NCBI GenBank assembly: GCA_950295325.1
Contig: OX485803.1
Location: 76,957,554 to 77,021,553, forward strand
Source of the DNA: Polytrichum commune
Lineage: Eukaryota; Streptophyta; Polytrichopsida; Polytrichales; Polytrichaceae
Direction: 5' to 3'
Length of the DNA stretch: 64,000 bases
Part shown: one piece after another, positions 54,637 to 64,000 of the stretch
Layout of the letters: each line of letters opens with the position of its first letter
Position numbering within the stretch: the first letter of the stretch is position 1
Translations under genes and position numbers: made by a program
The notes under the pieces: model-generated
What the model was told of the DNA's origin: nothing
The model's input: the letters and a program-made list of their open reading frames with translations, nothing else
Database searches by the model: none

Positions 54637-56382
54637 ATGGCTGGTCGGAGGGAACGAGGTGGTGGATTGGGGTCACCGGAAGGGGGGCCAGCAAAAGTTG
54701 GTTGCAAAGGAAAGAATTTTATTAGGGTGGAAGAAGAGCAACTATGCAAGAGTGTGATGTTAGTTTCGCAAGATCGTGTGGTGGGGAACCAGCAAAAGGC
54801 AGGTGTGTTTTGGGAGAGGATTACTGAACATTACAATGAAAACCGCCCAGATGGAGTGCGGCCATTGCGAAGTCTAGAGACAAAGTGGGGTTTGATAAAA
54901 CACAATGTGTCAAAGTTCTGTGGCATTTACAATCAAATCCAGCGTTTGCACAAGAGTGGCAGCAATGCGGCTGATACATTGAGGGATGCAAAGGAGTTGT
55001 ATAGGCAGAAAAGTGCAAAAAATACAGATTTTGTTTTTGAGCATTGTTGGTTGTTGCTCAAAGACTGTCCCCGGTGGGCTGACGGATGGACGCAGTCGCC
55101 TATGGGCAAGAAACGACCTGCCAATGAGTGCGAGGGAAGCAACACACAAGATCTGGATGGTGGCATTTCGGAGGCTGCAGCAAGGTCTCAATCTGTGTAT
55201 AATGAGCGGCCGGGGGGAGTGAAAGCAGCGAAGCAAGACAACATACAACAAAAGATAAGAGACGGCGCATTGTATGCTCAAGCTGAGGCAACAAGGAGTA
55301 TGGCAGCAGTTCAAATGAAAAAAATTGCGCTTCTTGAAGAGCAGAATATGTTGCTCTTGATGACCATGCCGATAGATGACAGTGCAGGGGAGGATGCACG
55401 GGAATATCTGAGGCTTAGGAGAGGGGAAGAGCTAAAAAAACTTAAGAAAAGGCTGTCTGAAGAGGAGTCCAGACAGCATGCGAGGGAGTTTGTAGCTGCA
55501 GAGTTTCCAGTGCCGCAGGCAGACAGTCCAGTCGAGGAGCGGGGAGGGGTGTCGGAGAGAGGCGTCGACACCTGCGATGGTTCGGCTGGTGGCGCTGCCC
55601 GCTCCGCACCTGCTCCGGCTGCTGCTGCAGCGACAGGGCATGGAGGCAGTGGGGCACCGAGGGTTGCTGCAGTGCGAGGGGGGATGGAGGGAAGAGGAGG
55701 GAGGGTGGCAGGAGGGACGAGAAGGAGTGCGGGCAGTGCAGGAGGGCGTGCAGGCGGCGAAGGAGGGAGGGGTCGGAGAGGAGGAGGGTGTGCAGGGAGC
55801 GAAGTCGGTGTTGAAGAGCGGCGGGGAGGTGTGCTGCTACGAAGAGGGAGCGCAACGCCGCAGCGCAGTGGAAGTCCGGCGGCAGCTAGGAGTGCAGGAG
55901 CGCGGAGTGCAGGGGCGTGGAGTGGAGGAGTGCCTGTGCGGGAGTGGGATCCCGAGCTGGAGGGGAGGGAATGGGAGCAGGGTGAGGAACGAGAGGAGGA
56001 GGTTCTGTGGAATGGGAGTGTGGATGGAGAGTGCCGAGGTTGGCAGGGCGAGGAGCAAAATTCTGTTCCTGGAGACCGCCGATTCCCGAGCCCCGAAAGA
56101 CAGCTCGGAGACTCCGACGCCGCAGGTGGGTTGTTGGTTTTTTTTTTTTTTTTTTTTTTCCTCCTCTTACCTGGTCCCGTGCACTCGATCCCCTTCGTCG
56201 TGGCGATCCGGCTGCGCCCATCCAATCCCGGGGCCACAGCTTTCTCCACGCCAGCCACGCACAGCCGAGCTCTCGAGTCTCGGTGGTGGAGTCTTTCTGT
56301 ACCTGGCGCCGTAGTCCATTTCGGGAAGCCTCGCTGTGGTCGGCGTCGGCTTCCTCCTCTTGCTGCAGCCTGCCAGAGATAG
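54637..56382 (+). CDS. Harbinger Myb/SANT-like DNA-binding protein
   Basis: This protein normally binds the transposon ends and brings in the nuclease. The ATG at 54637 is preferred over one at 54574, since conserved sequence begins just after it. Residues about 27-150 form a trihelix-type Myb/SANT domain (NFIRVEEEQLCKSVM, then SLETKWGLIKHNVSKFCGIY and HCWLLLKDCPRWADG). Residues about 220-275 are a basic helical segment (KKIALLEEQNMLLLM, then DAREYLRLRRGEELKKLKKR) like the NAM-associated C-terminal domain of plant Harbinger partners. After about residue 320 the frame runs into Gly/Arg/Ala-rich low complexity, crosses a ~23-base T-run (56137-56159) as a Phe stretch and ends at 56382. The true protein may end earlier or be spliced there. 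Confidence 0.82.
   Translation: MAGRRERGGGLGSPEGGPAKVGCKGKNFIRVEEEQLCKSVMLVSQDRVVGNQQKAGVFWERITEHYNENRPDGVRPLRSLETKWGLIKHNVSKFCGIYNQIQRLHKSGSNAADTLRDAKELYRQKSAKNTDFVFEHCWLLLKDCPRWADGWTQSPMGKKRPANECEGSNTQDLDGGISEAAARSQSVYNERPGGVKAAKQDNIQQKIRDGALYAQAEATRSMAAVQMKKIALLEEQNMLLLMTMPIDDSAGEDAREYLRLRRGEELKKLKKRLSEEESRQHAREFVAAEFPVPQADSPVEERGGVSERGVDTCDGSAGGAARSAPAPAAAAATGHGGSGAPRVAAVRGGMEGRGGRVAGGTRRSAGSAGGRAGGEGGRGRRGGGCAGSEVGVEERRGGVLLRRGSATPQRSGSPAAARSAGARSAGAWSGGVPVREWDPELEGREWEQGEEREEEVLWNGSVDGECRGWQGEEQNSVPGDRRFPSPERQLGDSDAAGGLLVFFFFFFFLLLPGPVHSIPFVVAIRLRPSNPGATAFSTPATHSRALESRWWSLSVPGAVVHFGKPRCGRRRLPPLAAACQR
56137..56159 (+). repeat. Poly-T tract
   Basis: About 23 consecutive T. It lies in the doubtful 3' part of the Myb frame; on the opposite strand it could be the A-tail of an inserted retroposon, but no body was recognised. 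Confidence 0.8.
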
Positions 56383-56439
56383 AACGCCAAAGTCTTTGTT
56401 TAGATAGAGCGTCGGAGATAGAGTGCCGGAGATAGAGCG

Positions 56440-59400
56440 TCGGAGTCCATTTTGGTCCGCCTCGGCGTCAGCTTCCTCCTCTTGCTGCAGCCTGCTTCAT
56501 CCCAGGTGTTGTCGCCCTCCATTTCGGGGCAGCTCTGGTTGAAGATCAGCGTCTTCCTGCTACTAATTTCGGCCATGGAGTTGATGATGGTCGTCCAAGC
56601 CCAGCAAATTCCAAGTTTATGTCTTTCAGTTCTTCTTTTTTCAGTACTGTGCTGTGTATTATTCTGAGGATTCCTGTAAAATGATCGGCGATTTGCCCGG
56701 ATTCTTGAACTTGAACCAATTATTTCTCAAACTCAACGGGCCCATCTCTGTGTAGCAGTCGGATTTCCTCATTCGCAGCTCCAGATCTGCATGCATCATA
56801 TTCATGCTGAATCTGGTAGTTCTTGACAGTTAATTTATTTTTTTCAAAGCAAAAGAAACTCAAATTGAGAGCAGAAAAGTGTGAGGCTTGAAATTCTGAA
56901 TAATTGAGAACCAGTGGGGAGCTGGTGTACCATATGGCGACTCCGCTCATGTTCAGTACTAGAGTAGAGGCACCTGAAACTGATGACTTTTAAGAGATTT
57001 TTCGTCGGATTTCGAGACGTATAAAATAGTGCACATTTTTCTCATGTAGGAAGTTTTTGCAGAGAAGGACTGCAAAATTTGCGGTGATTTTATTTCTTAC
57101 ATTGAAGTTTTTGTGTATTTTTGAAGCCGAAAGTTTACCTAAACATGTTACCAATGTCTAGAGATTGTCATAACTGCTCATTTAATTTTAACCAATCATT
57201 CCTCTTCGTTGAAGCACTCAATGCTAGAACATGTGTCATAATACTATTGGTTTTGACCCCCTTCGAAATTCAATCTTTACCTGATCGAAATTCCAGTACC
57301 CTATACATTGGTGGTTGTGGGTGGTGTTCCTCATCGTGTCTTCTTGCTGCAGGTCACGATTTTCATTTGTTCCCTGGAGGTGTTGGGTCGTGGCTACAAA
57401 TGCAAGCGAGCAATCCAGACTCCAACGGTGTGGTTGGGGGGGGGGGTTCAAGTCCCCTAGAAGTAGATGATGATGATGAGATGGTAGAATTGAGGCACAA
57501 AGATGGATGTATCCAATTTTATTGAATGTAAAATGATTTTGTCCTTTCATCCACAGTCTTAATCCTTGAAATCTTTAAAGGTATGAGGAAAAAATTCAAT
57601 GGCATAGTATTCCACATCGATTGTGATTTTTAGGCAAGTATTGCTCGTTGGCACCATCCTCTGCGCAGAAGCAAATAAATCGCCACGTAAAATTCAATGT
57701 GCTCCGTCCACAACAACCAACCCCACCCCTGAAACTCATAAGCTTAGTCGTAATTCCAAATATCCACATGCGAGTGTCCAATAAGTGTGGACACTTTGAA
57801 TGGGTAAGAACTGAAGACAATGTTTTTGCAGAAATGATTGCAAAATTCTTCTTGATTGAATACCTTATTTTTACAAAACTACGTGCTGTAAATGTGATAG
57901 TATCGATCATGTATTGATATAACACCGAATTCAAAAATAATGGGACCCCTCTTTGGCAATGATATCGAAAATGTATACGAAATTGCAAAGGAGAATGGTG
58001 TTTGTTTGCTTCTCCATTTCAAGAACATTAAATGTCAACTCCAACACTATTTGTGCCAATTACTAACTTTGAATATTTACATAAGCGCATTTAGTGTTAG
58101 ATGGTTTTTTTTGTGGAAATTCAAACGAGGAATTGGAGGTAGAATATGTGTGCCTCGTAGAAATGTAATATGCTACGAATATGTTATTACAAAAATTGAA
58201 ACCAAATGGGTAACAACTTCCACAATGCAAAATAAAGACAACGGAAATTCTAACACTAATTGTACTTTCAAGTGACAATTAGTGTATTGGGTAACTATTG
58301 CCTCTAACACTAATCGTCATCTAACAATAATCAACCTAACTTTATTGGGTCTTGAAGCAAGCTCAATTCCTTGTTGGTGCGGGGTAATTGTCATGATCGG
58401 TACCGTTTACACTAAAGAGGACATACATAGTTTTTTTGTGGAAAATAGAGATTGAAACTCAAAACAACGTTTTGGTAAATGCCAACGTTGGGAATATTTA
58501 GGGTCATTGTTGGGGCATTCAATTTAACTCTTCTTAAGCATGTGAGAGCAAGAAAGTTGATTTTTCAATATGAATTGTGCATTTCATTTCTATATTCATA
58601 GATTGACGTCTTGGATTTGAACCAACTCTTCAATTGAAGGGTTGAAATTTGAAAACCCTTCAAAATGAAAGTCATACGACACTTCCATCTTGAACATTGA
58701 TCATTTGTCTACTTAAAATCCCACCAACTATAGAATAATAATGAGTGTTTAGTTATGGCCATCTTCGTTTGGGGAGTGGCTTCTTGAAGTCCATTAATGA
58801 AATTAAATAAAGCAAAGTAAAATGACAATGTGTATGTTTGCCATGTCCTATTTGCATGTGAATAGGGAACACAAGTGTAGACAACCCGTACACAATCCTA
58901 AAAAAGCCTTAAGCATGATTTGGGTTTTGAGATTATGAAGCCCACCATTCCAACTAAAGGGCGAGGCCACATAAACAAGAAGATTACAAATCTTGTGCCT
59001 TTTCCTTCATACACATGGCATTGAGATGCTACATACTTACATAAGTCACCTTTTAGACCTATTATTGTGGCCCACTTTAATTTGACATATCATCAAAAGT
59101 GAGAAACCTTTCATATCCACATAATATAGTGTGCTTGCGTTGGATTAAATTGTGCAACGAGCCTAGTGCACGGAGCGAGGGGATTATCATATACAAGCAA
59201 ACCTCTTATTCATCCAATATAAAAGCTTTGAAACAACGTGTATAATGGATGTTCGTTTGTCAGTTGATTTCGATTAATAAACATTGAGGTATATTCTAAC
59301 TATTCTTTAAATAATTAGTAATTTATGGGTCATTTAAGGGTTGAACCCACTCCACAATTTCTAGTTGAAACAAGTTGTTGCATATACTCGAAATGTAGCA

Positions 59401-61190
59401 ATAAGATCCACTAAGGTATGTGACCGTATGTAATTTGGTAACTTCCAACTTCACATACAATAATGTGCTCGTTGTCTCTTAGTAGTTATGAATGACAAAG
59501 ATTATAATGCAAGTGTCATATTCAAAATCGAGATGTGGAAGTTAAAAGAGGCCAAAGTGAGGTCTCTCTCTCTAAATTAAGTGACGACTTAGTCGCCTTC
59601 TCATACTAGTATTTAAATATATCTAAACTCTTTGGCCAAGTTTGGACTAAATTGCCGCCGTACACCCGCTTCAATATCTCCATTATGACGCCAAATGTTT
59701 GCACACATCATGTGAATGGTCTTTTCCATATATGACCGCTTACGTAATAGCTACATGGCATAAGTGACAACACTTCACGCACAATTGTTTGCATTTCCAA
59801 AAAATGCTTGTTTGTTTATGAGCTCATCAAAAGTCCATCACAACCTAGATACAAGTTCAATAACCCACCTAGAGTGGTTGATTGCCAAAGCATATTCCTA
59901 TCTCATTCCCACATGAGTCTTTTTGGTCTCCTTTCTTAACCACAAACCTTACCTTATACCACTTGAATAAAGGTGTTTAGGGGTGACCACATAAGGCCCA
60001 CATACCTTTCATGACCAATGTATGGGAGATTTTTGACATAACCAATCAAGATCCTAGTGTTTCCAAGACCTACCAATTAAATGTTGAAACCTTTTATTTT
60101 TCTTTGTGAAATTGATAAATATACTACAAAATATCTCCAAAGAAATTGGTAATTTTCCTAAAAACTAAAAATTTAAACCGATAATTTCTCAAACTCAACC
60201 ATGTTCATTTGTAACTACACTAAATTGTCCTATTAGTGTTGGTCACGGTAATTACTAGAGCTCATGTTAATTCTGAAGATGAGAATTGATGTGGACCACA
60301 TTAAATTTTCAGCCACAGTAAATGTCTAGTTAGAAAGTAACATGAGCCACAGTTTATGTTTTCTCAAAGAATAAATCCGGGCATTAGATTTGTTTTTGTG
60401 CTACTTTTGATGTAAGGTGGTTATTTTATCTTATGCACGGTGTTGGACGGAAGCCCTCATGAAGACCCATGGGAAGACCCTGGGTCTTGGATTGTTCGAT
60501 AATTCCACCTTGGCTAGAACATTAGTGTGACCTGAGCAAAGCATATCCACACTAATTTCCCACCTACACTAATTAGGACCATTTAGTGTAGCGGCCGGTT
60601 CTTAATTACCAATGATGAGTTAGTGCAATTTATGGGTTCCCCTAAATCAAGTGTGTTTTTGGCTTTACTTTTTTTGGACTATATGTTCATAAGGAAAGGA
60701 TATCAAATTCCTCCCCCTACATATAGGTGCACACTCAAGGTATTTGGGTGTTATTTTGTTTGTTTTTGTGTTCCCCGATTTGTACCATTTCTATTTACAC
60801 AATGAAACTTGCGATGCATTAGCAAATTTACGATGAAGCATATGCAAAAGTCGGATTGAATATCCCCTTCCCTTATTTAGGTGTGGTTATGAGATGCTAA
60901 TTCGATATAATTTGAAACAATCGATGCAAGTTTGCGACATTCCCAAAGCATTGACATAAAAAATGTGACATTGTCGAGGTTGGCAGGGACATTGACGGGG
61001 CAGATATACAATGCGCTCAATCGGTTTGAAAACCGATGATCTCAACAATTGGAGGGCGAAATTTGAGGGCGGGTGTAATTATGGAATAACACATGTAATG
61101 TTTTGGGTTTACCAACCCGAAGGTTATGTGCGAGCTGCCCCAAAGCAATAACGAAATATTGTGTTAAAAAAAAAAAACATGAGCTGCTCC
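56440..61190. other. Non-coding centre of the Harbinger element
   Basis: About 4.7 kb without a supported gene. The left part (56440-57540) is GC-balanced with short frames; the rest is AT-rich. TTAGTGT and its inverse ACACTAA recur (about 58090, 58250-58310, 60230, 60520-60590), resembling the motif cluster at 40640-40990. A second insertion inside the element cannot be excluded. Confidence 0.45.
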
Positions 61191-61220
61191 AAAAGCTTTT
61201 AGGGATTATTGTATTCATTA

Positions 61221-62531
61221 CTAATTATCTTCATACATGTTTTGACCTTTCAAAGCCCACAAGTGCTCAATCAGATCTCCTCTCAGACTGTAGTGAATAT
61301 CCTCATCTTCTATTTCATGTGTGTGTTCCAGCAACTGTTCAAAAGTTAATCCTCTCTCCATGGGAACATTGTCATCAAATGCAGCCCCAAGTACATTTTC
61401 AAGGCCCTGCACACCACTCTCATCATCAATTATCATGTTGTGCAAGATGCAGCAAGCGAACATGATGTTTGAGATCCCCTGCATTCCCCACTGTCGGCAA
61501 GGATTCCGAATGATTGCAAAACGTGCCTGAAGAACGCCGAAACACCTTTCCACATCCTTACGGCAAGCTTCCTGCCTTTTCGCAAAGTGTTTCCTCTTCT
61601 CGTCCTCTGGGTTGTGGATGCTTTGCACAAAGCAGCTCCATTGCGGGTAAATACCATCAGCCAACAGGTAGTAGCGGTTGTACACCTGCCCGTTAACCTC
61701 AAAGGTCATGTCGCATGCTGCACCGCTCAGCAAGTCATGGATCAAGGGAGACCGATCCAAGACATTAAGGTCATTGTTCGAACCGGGGAGGCCAAAATAT
61801 ATGTGCCAAATGTGCAAACTCTGGTCTGCCACTGCTTCCAGGATAATTGATTTCTTGCCGTCTCGATCGCCAAAATCACCTTGCCAAGCCACAGGGCAAT
61901 TCTTCCACTCATAATGCATGCAATCCAAGGAACCAAACATACCTGGAAATCCACGGGCCTCATTGATGGCGAGCTGTTCCCGACAATCCTCGTACGTGGG
62001 CTTCCGCAGGTAGTAGTCCCCGAACTCTGCACGCACTGCAGCACAAAACCTGCCCATGCACTCCATGGCGGTGGAGTCACTCGTTCGGCAATAGTCGTCC
62101 ATGGCATCTGCACACACTCCCAGTGCTAGCATCCGCAGTGCAGCGGTTATCTTTTGGCGCGAAGACAACCCCAGCAACCCAGTGGCATCTCTTTTTTGAA
62201 CAAAATACACATCCCGGGCACACACCCTCTCCATAATATAACAAAAAAGCGACCTTCTCATGCGATATCGGCGCCGAAAGATATGAGGGCCATAAGTAGG
62301 ACGATCAGCAAAGTAGTCCTTGTGCATCTGTGCATCCATAATTACTCTGTCACGCTCGATGTTAGCTGCCCTGCCTTGCCGTGAGCCACCCGCAGCTCTC
62401 CGTGACGGGGCTTCATAGTCAATGAAGTTCTGGAACTGATCAACTGCCATTTCCATGTTCGCGTCATCATCTTCGTCGTCCTCCAAAAACCTCTCACGGG
62501 ACTCCTTAAACCTAGATCTCCAAGCCTCCAT
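61221..62531 (-). CDS. PIF/Harbinger transposase (HARBI1-like DDE nuclease)
   Basis: The nuclease cuts and joins transposon DNA with the Myb partner. Met at 62531 (MEAWRSRFKESRERFLEDDE) is preferred over the frame's first codon 33 bases upstream. An acidic N-terminus is followed by a helical region (DRPTYGPHIFRRRYRMRRSL). The DDE core follows, numbered on the longer frame: D214 in GMFGSLDCMHYEWKNCP, D265 in GLPGSNNDLNVLDRSPL, and E339 in CRKDVERCFGVLQARFA. The flanking ADGIYPQWSCFVQSI and CCILHNMIIDDE are standard for the family. It is 436 residues with no stops, normal family length. It faces the Myb gene and lies 750 bp from the right inverted repeat. All catalytic residues are present, so it is likely functional if expressed. 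Confidence 0.93.
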   Translation of the reverse strand: MEAWRSRFKESRERFLEDDEDDDANMEMAVDQFQNFIDYEAPSRRAAGGSRQGRAANIERDRVIMDAQMHKDYFADRPTYGPHIFRRRYRMRRSLFCYIMERVCARDVYFVQKRDATGLLGLSSRQKITAALRMLALGVCADAMDDYCRTSDSTAMECMGRFCAAVRAEFGDYYLRKPTYEDCREQLAINEARGFPGMFGSLDCMHYEWKNCPVAWQGDFGDRDGKKSIILEAVADQSLHIWHIYFGLPGSNNDLNVLDRSPLIHDLLSGAACDMTFEVNGQVYNRYYLLADGIYPQWSCFVQSIHNPEDEKRKHFAKRQEACRKDVERCFGVLQARFAIIRNPCRQWGMQGISNIMFACCILHNMIIDDESGVQGLENVLGAAFDDNVPMERGLTFEQLLEHTHEIEDEDIHYSLRGDLIEHLWALKGQNMYEDN

Positions 62532-62579
62532 CCCCCCAAGAACGATAGAATAAACTTTCAACACAATCCTCCAAAACCC

Positions 62580-63254
62580 AACCCTAAAACCACAACAGAA
62601 CGCCGCTCAGAACTTTAAAAAACTCCGCCACAACACCATGGAACCTCTTGTATGTCAACACGCCCGCGTACTAATAAACCTCCCAACAACCGCACGAAAA
62701 TGAACCCACAAGCACCCACACACACACACACTACTTAGTGTCGCTTTACACCTAAAGCACCCACATACTCCTTCAATAGTTCCAACAAAATTTAAGAACA
62801 CCCTCCCCAAAACTCTTTATGAAAGGCTTCACAAACACCCGTAAACCACCTCTAACACAACCTAAAATATCCCCAAACCCCACGACCTACACTCCTCCGA
62901 CATAATGCGAGCACTTTAACCCAAAACCATAACAAAATCCCTAAAAACATATAAGGAGAACTCATTGGAAAATTGCCAAGCACAATATGTGCTCCCACCT
63001 TGGTGTGCACTGCTAATTACGGAGGCGAAGAATGGGGAAGGGAAGCAGGGGCGGAGAGGGAGCTGGGAGGAAGGGGGAGGAGCGGTGACGTGGAAAAGGA
63101 GGAAGGGGGGTGGAAGGCCACGGTGTCAGACCGTGGCCCCAGGCAACGCCAAGTGTCCCGTTGGCGCTGACATGCCCGGGCACACTGGCTCCATGGGCGG
63201 GGCCCGACCCTGGAAGGTCGCCGGCTCCCTGCACAACTGCCCTCCCCCCGGTGG
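62580..63254. other. Upstream region of the transposase gene, subterminal DNA
   Basis: AC-rich leader, (CA)n near 62720-62730, then a GC-rich subterminal stretch (63040-63254) that overlaps short frames without protein likeness. It probably contains the transposase promoter and Myb-binding sites. Confidence 0.5.
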
Positions 63255-63281
63255 CGTTGGGGGGAGCCGGTGGCCATGCAC
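63255..63281 (-). repeat. Right terminal inverted repeat of Harbinger element
   Basis: In reverse GTGCATGGCCACCGGCTCCC, continuing CCCAACG, matching 54432-54457. TTA follows at 63282. Confidence 0.9.
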
Positions 63282-63284
63282 TTA

Positions 63285-64000
63285 CGGAAGATTTGGAAGT
63301 ACAGTTCTTTGAGAGTAGTACATGTGAGGGTGAGCAGTGTAAGTAACAAAGAGAGAAAGTGTGAGATTAATTGCCGAACAAGGTAAGAACCATATGACCA
63401 TGTCCTATGGCTATATGAATTTGTTTATTGCCTACTGAGTTGTAAGAGATATTAGGATTGCATAAATAAATCTACATATTATAAAGTGGTGATTACAGGC
63501 TTGAGGCGCCAGACGTTACCCTTGTGTGGAAATGGTGGCTATGGTTTCTGAACTTGTTTTTGCTAATCTGTGAGTAAACTTAACTATAGCATGTCTTTCG
63601 TTGAGAAGCAATTAACGATTAAGGAAGAGTAATCAACCAACCCACACATGAGACAATAAAAGTTAATTGCATTAGAAAAATGGCATTACGAGACTATTGC
63701 ACCTGAACGGGAGGATACAAAGATTATCGCCAAGCTTTTGAGCTTCACGATTGAATTAAGTCGAGACCTTAGAGTGATAGAGAATTCCCTAAGATAGGAC
63801 AGAAACACACACTACGGAATGAGCACCAATGAACCATTAAGAGTGAATGAACTTGATGGGGACAGGAGTAAAGAATGTGATAAGTCATAAAATGTTATTA
63901 GTTACCTTAATCCAATGTGACATTAACCCTTATAGACACTATCTCAGTCTTCCTGAAGACCTAGTTCCCTGGGTTGTTGTTTTTAAGTGATAGCAAAAAC
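63285..64000. other. Flank right of the Harbinger element
   Basis: Continues the composition of 53.99-54.43 kb (purine-rich, GTGAGAGACT-like words), consistent with one region split by the transposon. No gene recognised. Confidence 0.4.

Larger units (their letters stand above)
54432..63281. mobile_element. Complete PIF/Harbinger DNA transposon (8.85 kb)
   Basis: Terminal inverted repeats: left GGGCATGGCCACCGTTCCCC; right, in reverse, GTGCATGGCCACCGGCTCCC. Both continue into CCCCCAACG. The 3-bp duplication TTA flanks both ends (54429-54431, 63282-63284), as expected for this superfamily. It carries the two genes typical of it, a Myb/SANT protein (54637, plus) and a DDE nuclease (62531, minus), facing each other. 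Both frames are open, so it may still be active. About 4.8 kb of non-coding DNA separates the genes. Confidence 0.93.

Noticed and set aside
55311-56390. Minus-strand 359-codon ORF opposite the Myb gene
   Set aside because: Ser/Pro-rich antisense of the low-complexity 3' part of the Myb frame, with a Lys-run from the T-tract.

Overview
This is nuclear DNA of a plant. It carries exact CCCTAAA telomere-type repeats, retrotransposon primer sites matching the initiator-Met tRNA, GT-AG introns, and a dense nest of plant-type transposons: LTR elements, Mutator-like, PIF/Harbinger, a LINE and a possible SINE. The protein families suggest a non-seed land plant, but the species cannot be named. Most of the 64 kb is mobile DNA.

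Layout. 1-2.2 kb: a LINE endonuclease relic split by a solo LTR (element Z), then one arm of a Mutator-like repeat. 2.2-6.4 kb: relics and simple repeats. 6.40-7.42 kb: a fold-back Mutator-like element with a 9-bp target duplication. 8.4-9.4 kb: a possible small two-exon gene. 9.5-31.2 kb, minus strand: one very large broken gene interrupted by two LTR-type insertions, X (12100-22070, itself carrying retrotransposon A) and Y (24013-29990). 31.2-43.2 kb: an intergenic region holding arrays of a 16-bp palindrome, retrotransposon B and AT-rich DNA. 43.2-53.6 kb, plus strand: a second gene (DUF7869-like) split by retrotransposon C. 54.4-63.3 kb: a complete-looking PIF/Harbinger transposon with both of its genes. 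63.3-64 kb: flank.

Main result. Subtracting each insertion with one copy of its 5-bp target duplication restores reading frame exactly in both split genes. The minus-strand gene becomes about 1,577 codons in four exons with three phase-0 introns. It has a ParB/DGQHR-like segment (DGQHS), then a region resembling a DNA N4/N6-methyltransferase (GETVYNVFGGSKFM), a coiled coil, and an FCP1/NIF-type HAD domain that has lost its catalytic aspartates. Two in-frame stops show the copy is dead. Divergent from it lies the DUF7869-like gene of 998 codons with one intron. Thirty copies of a 16-bp palindrome (ACGAACGNNCGTTCGT) occur only in the DNA of this gene pair: in introns, in an exon and upstream of both starts. 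None lies in the later insertions. I infer an old, possibly mobile, two-gene system with its own recognition sites. This could be an undescribed DNA transposon or a ParB/methyltransferase system.

Second result. Retrotransposons A, B and C are three copies of one chromodomain Ty3/gypsy family. All lack the reverse-transcriptase core and share the same stops in integrase and chromodomain, yet A and C have nearly identical LTRs. The family must therefore move using enzymes supplied by another element. It also carries two internal tandem arrays whose copy number differs between copies.
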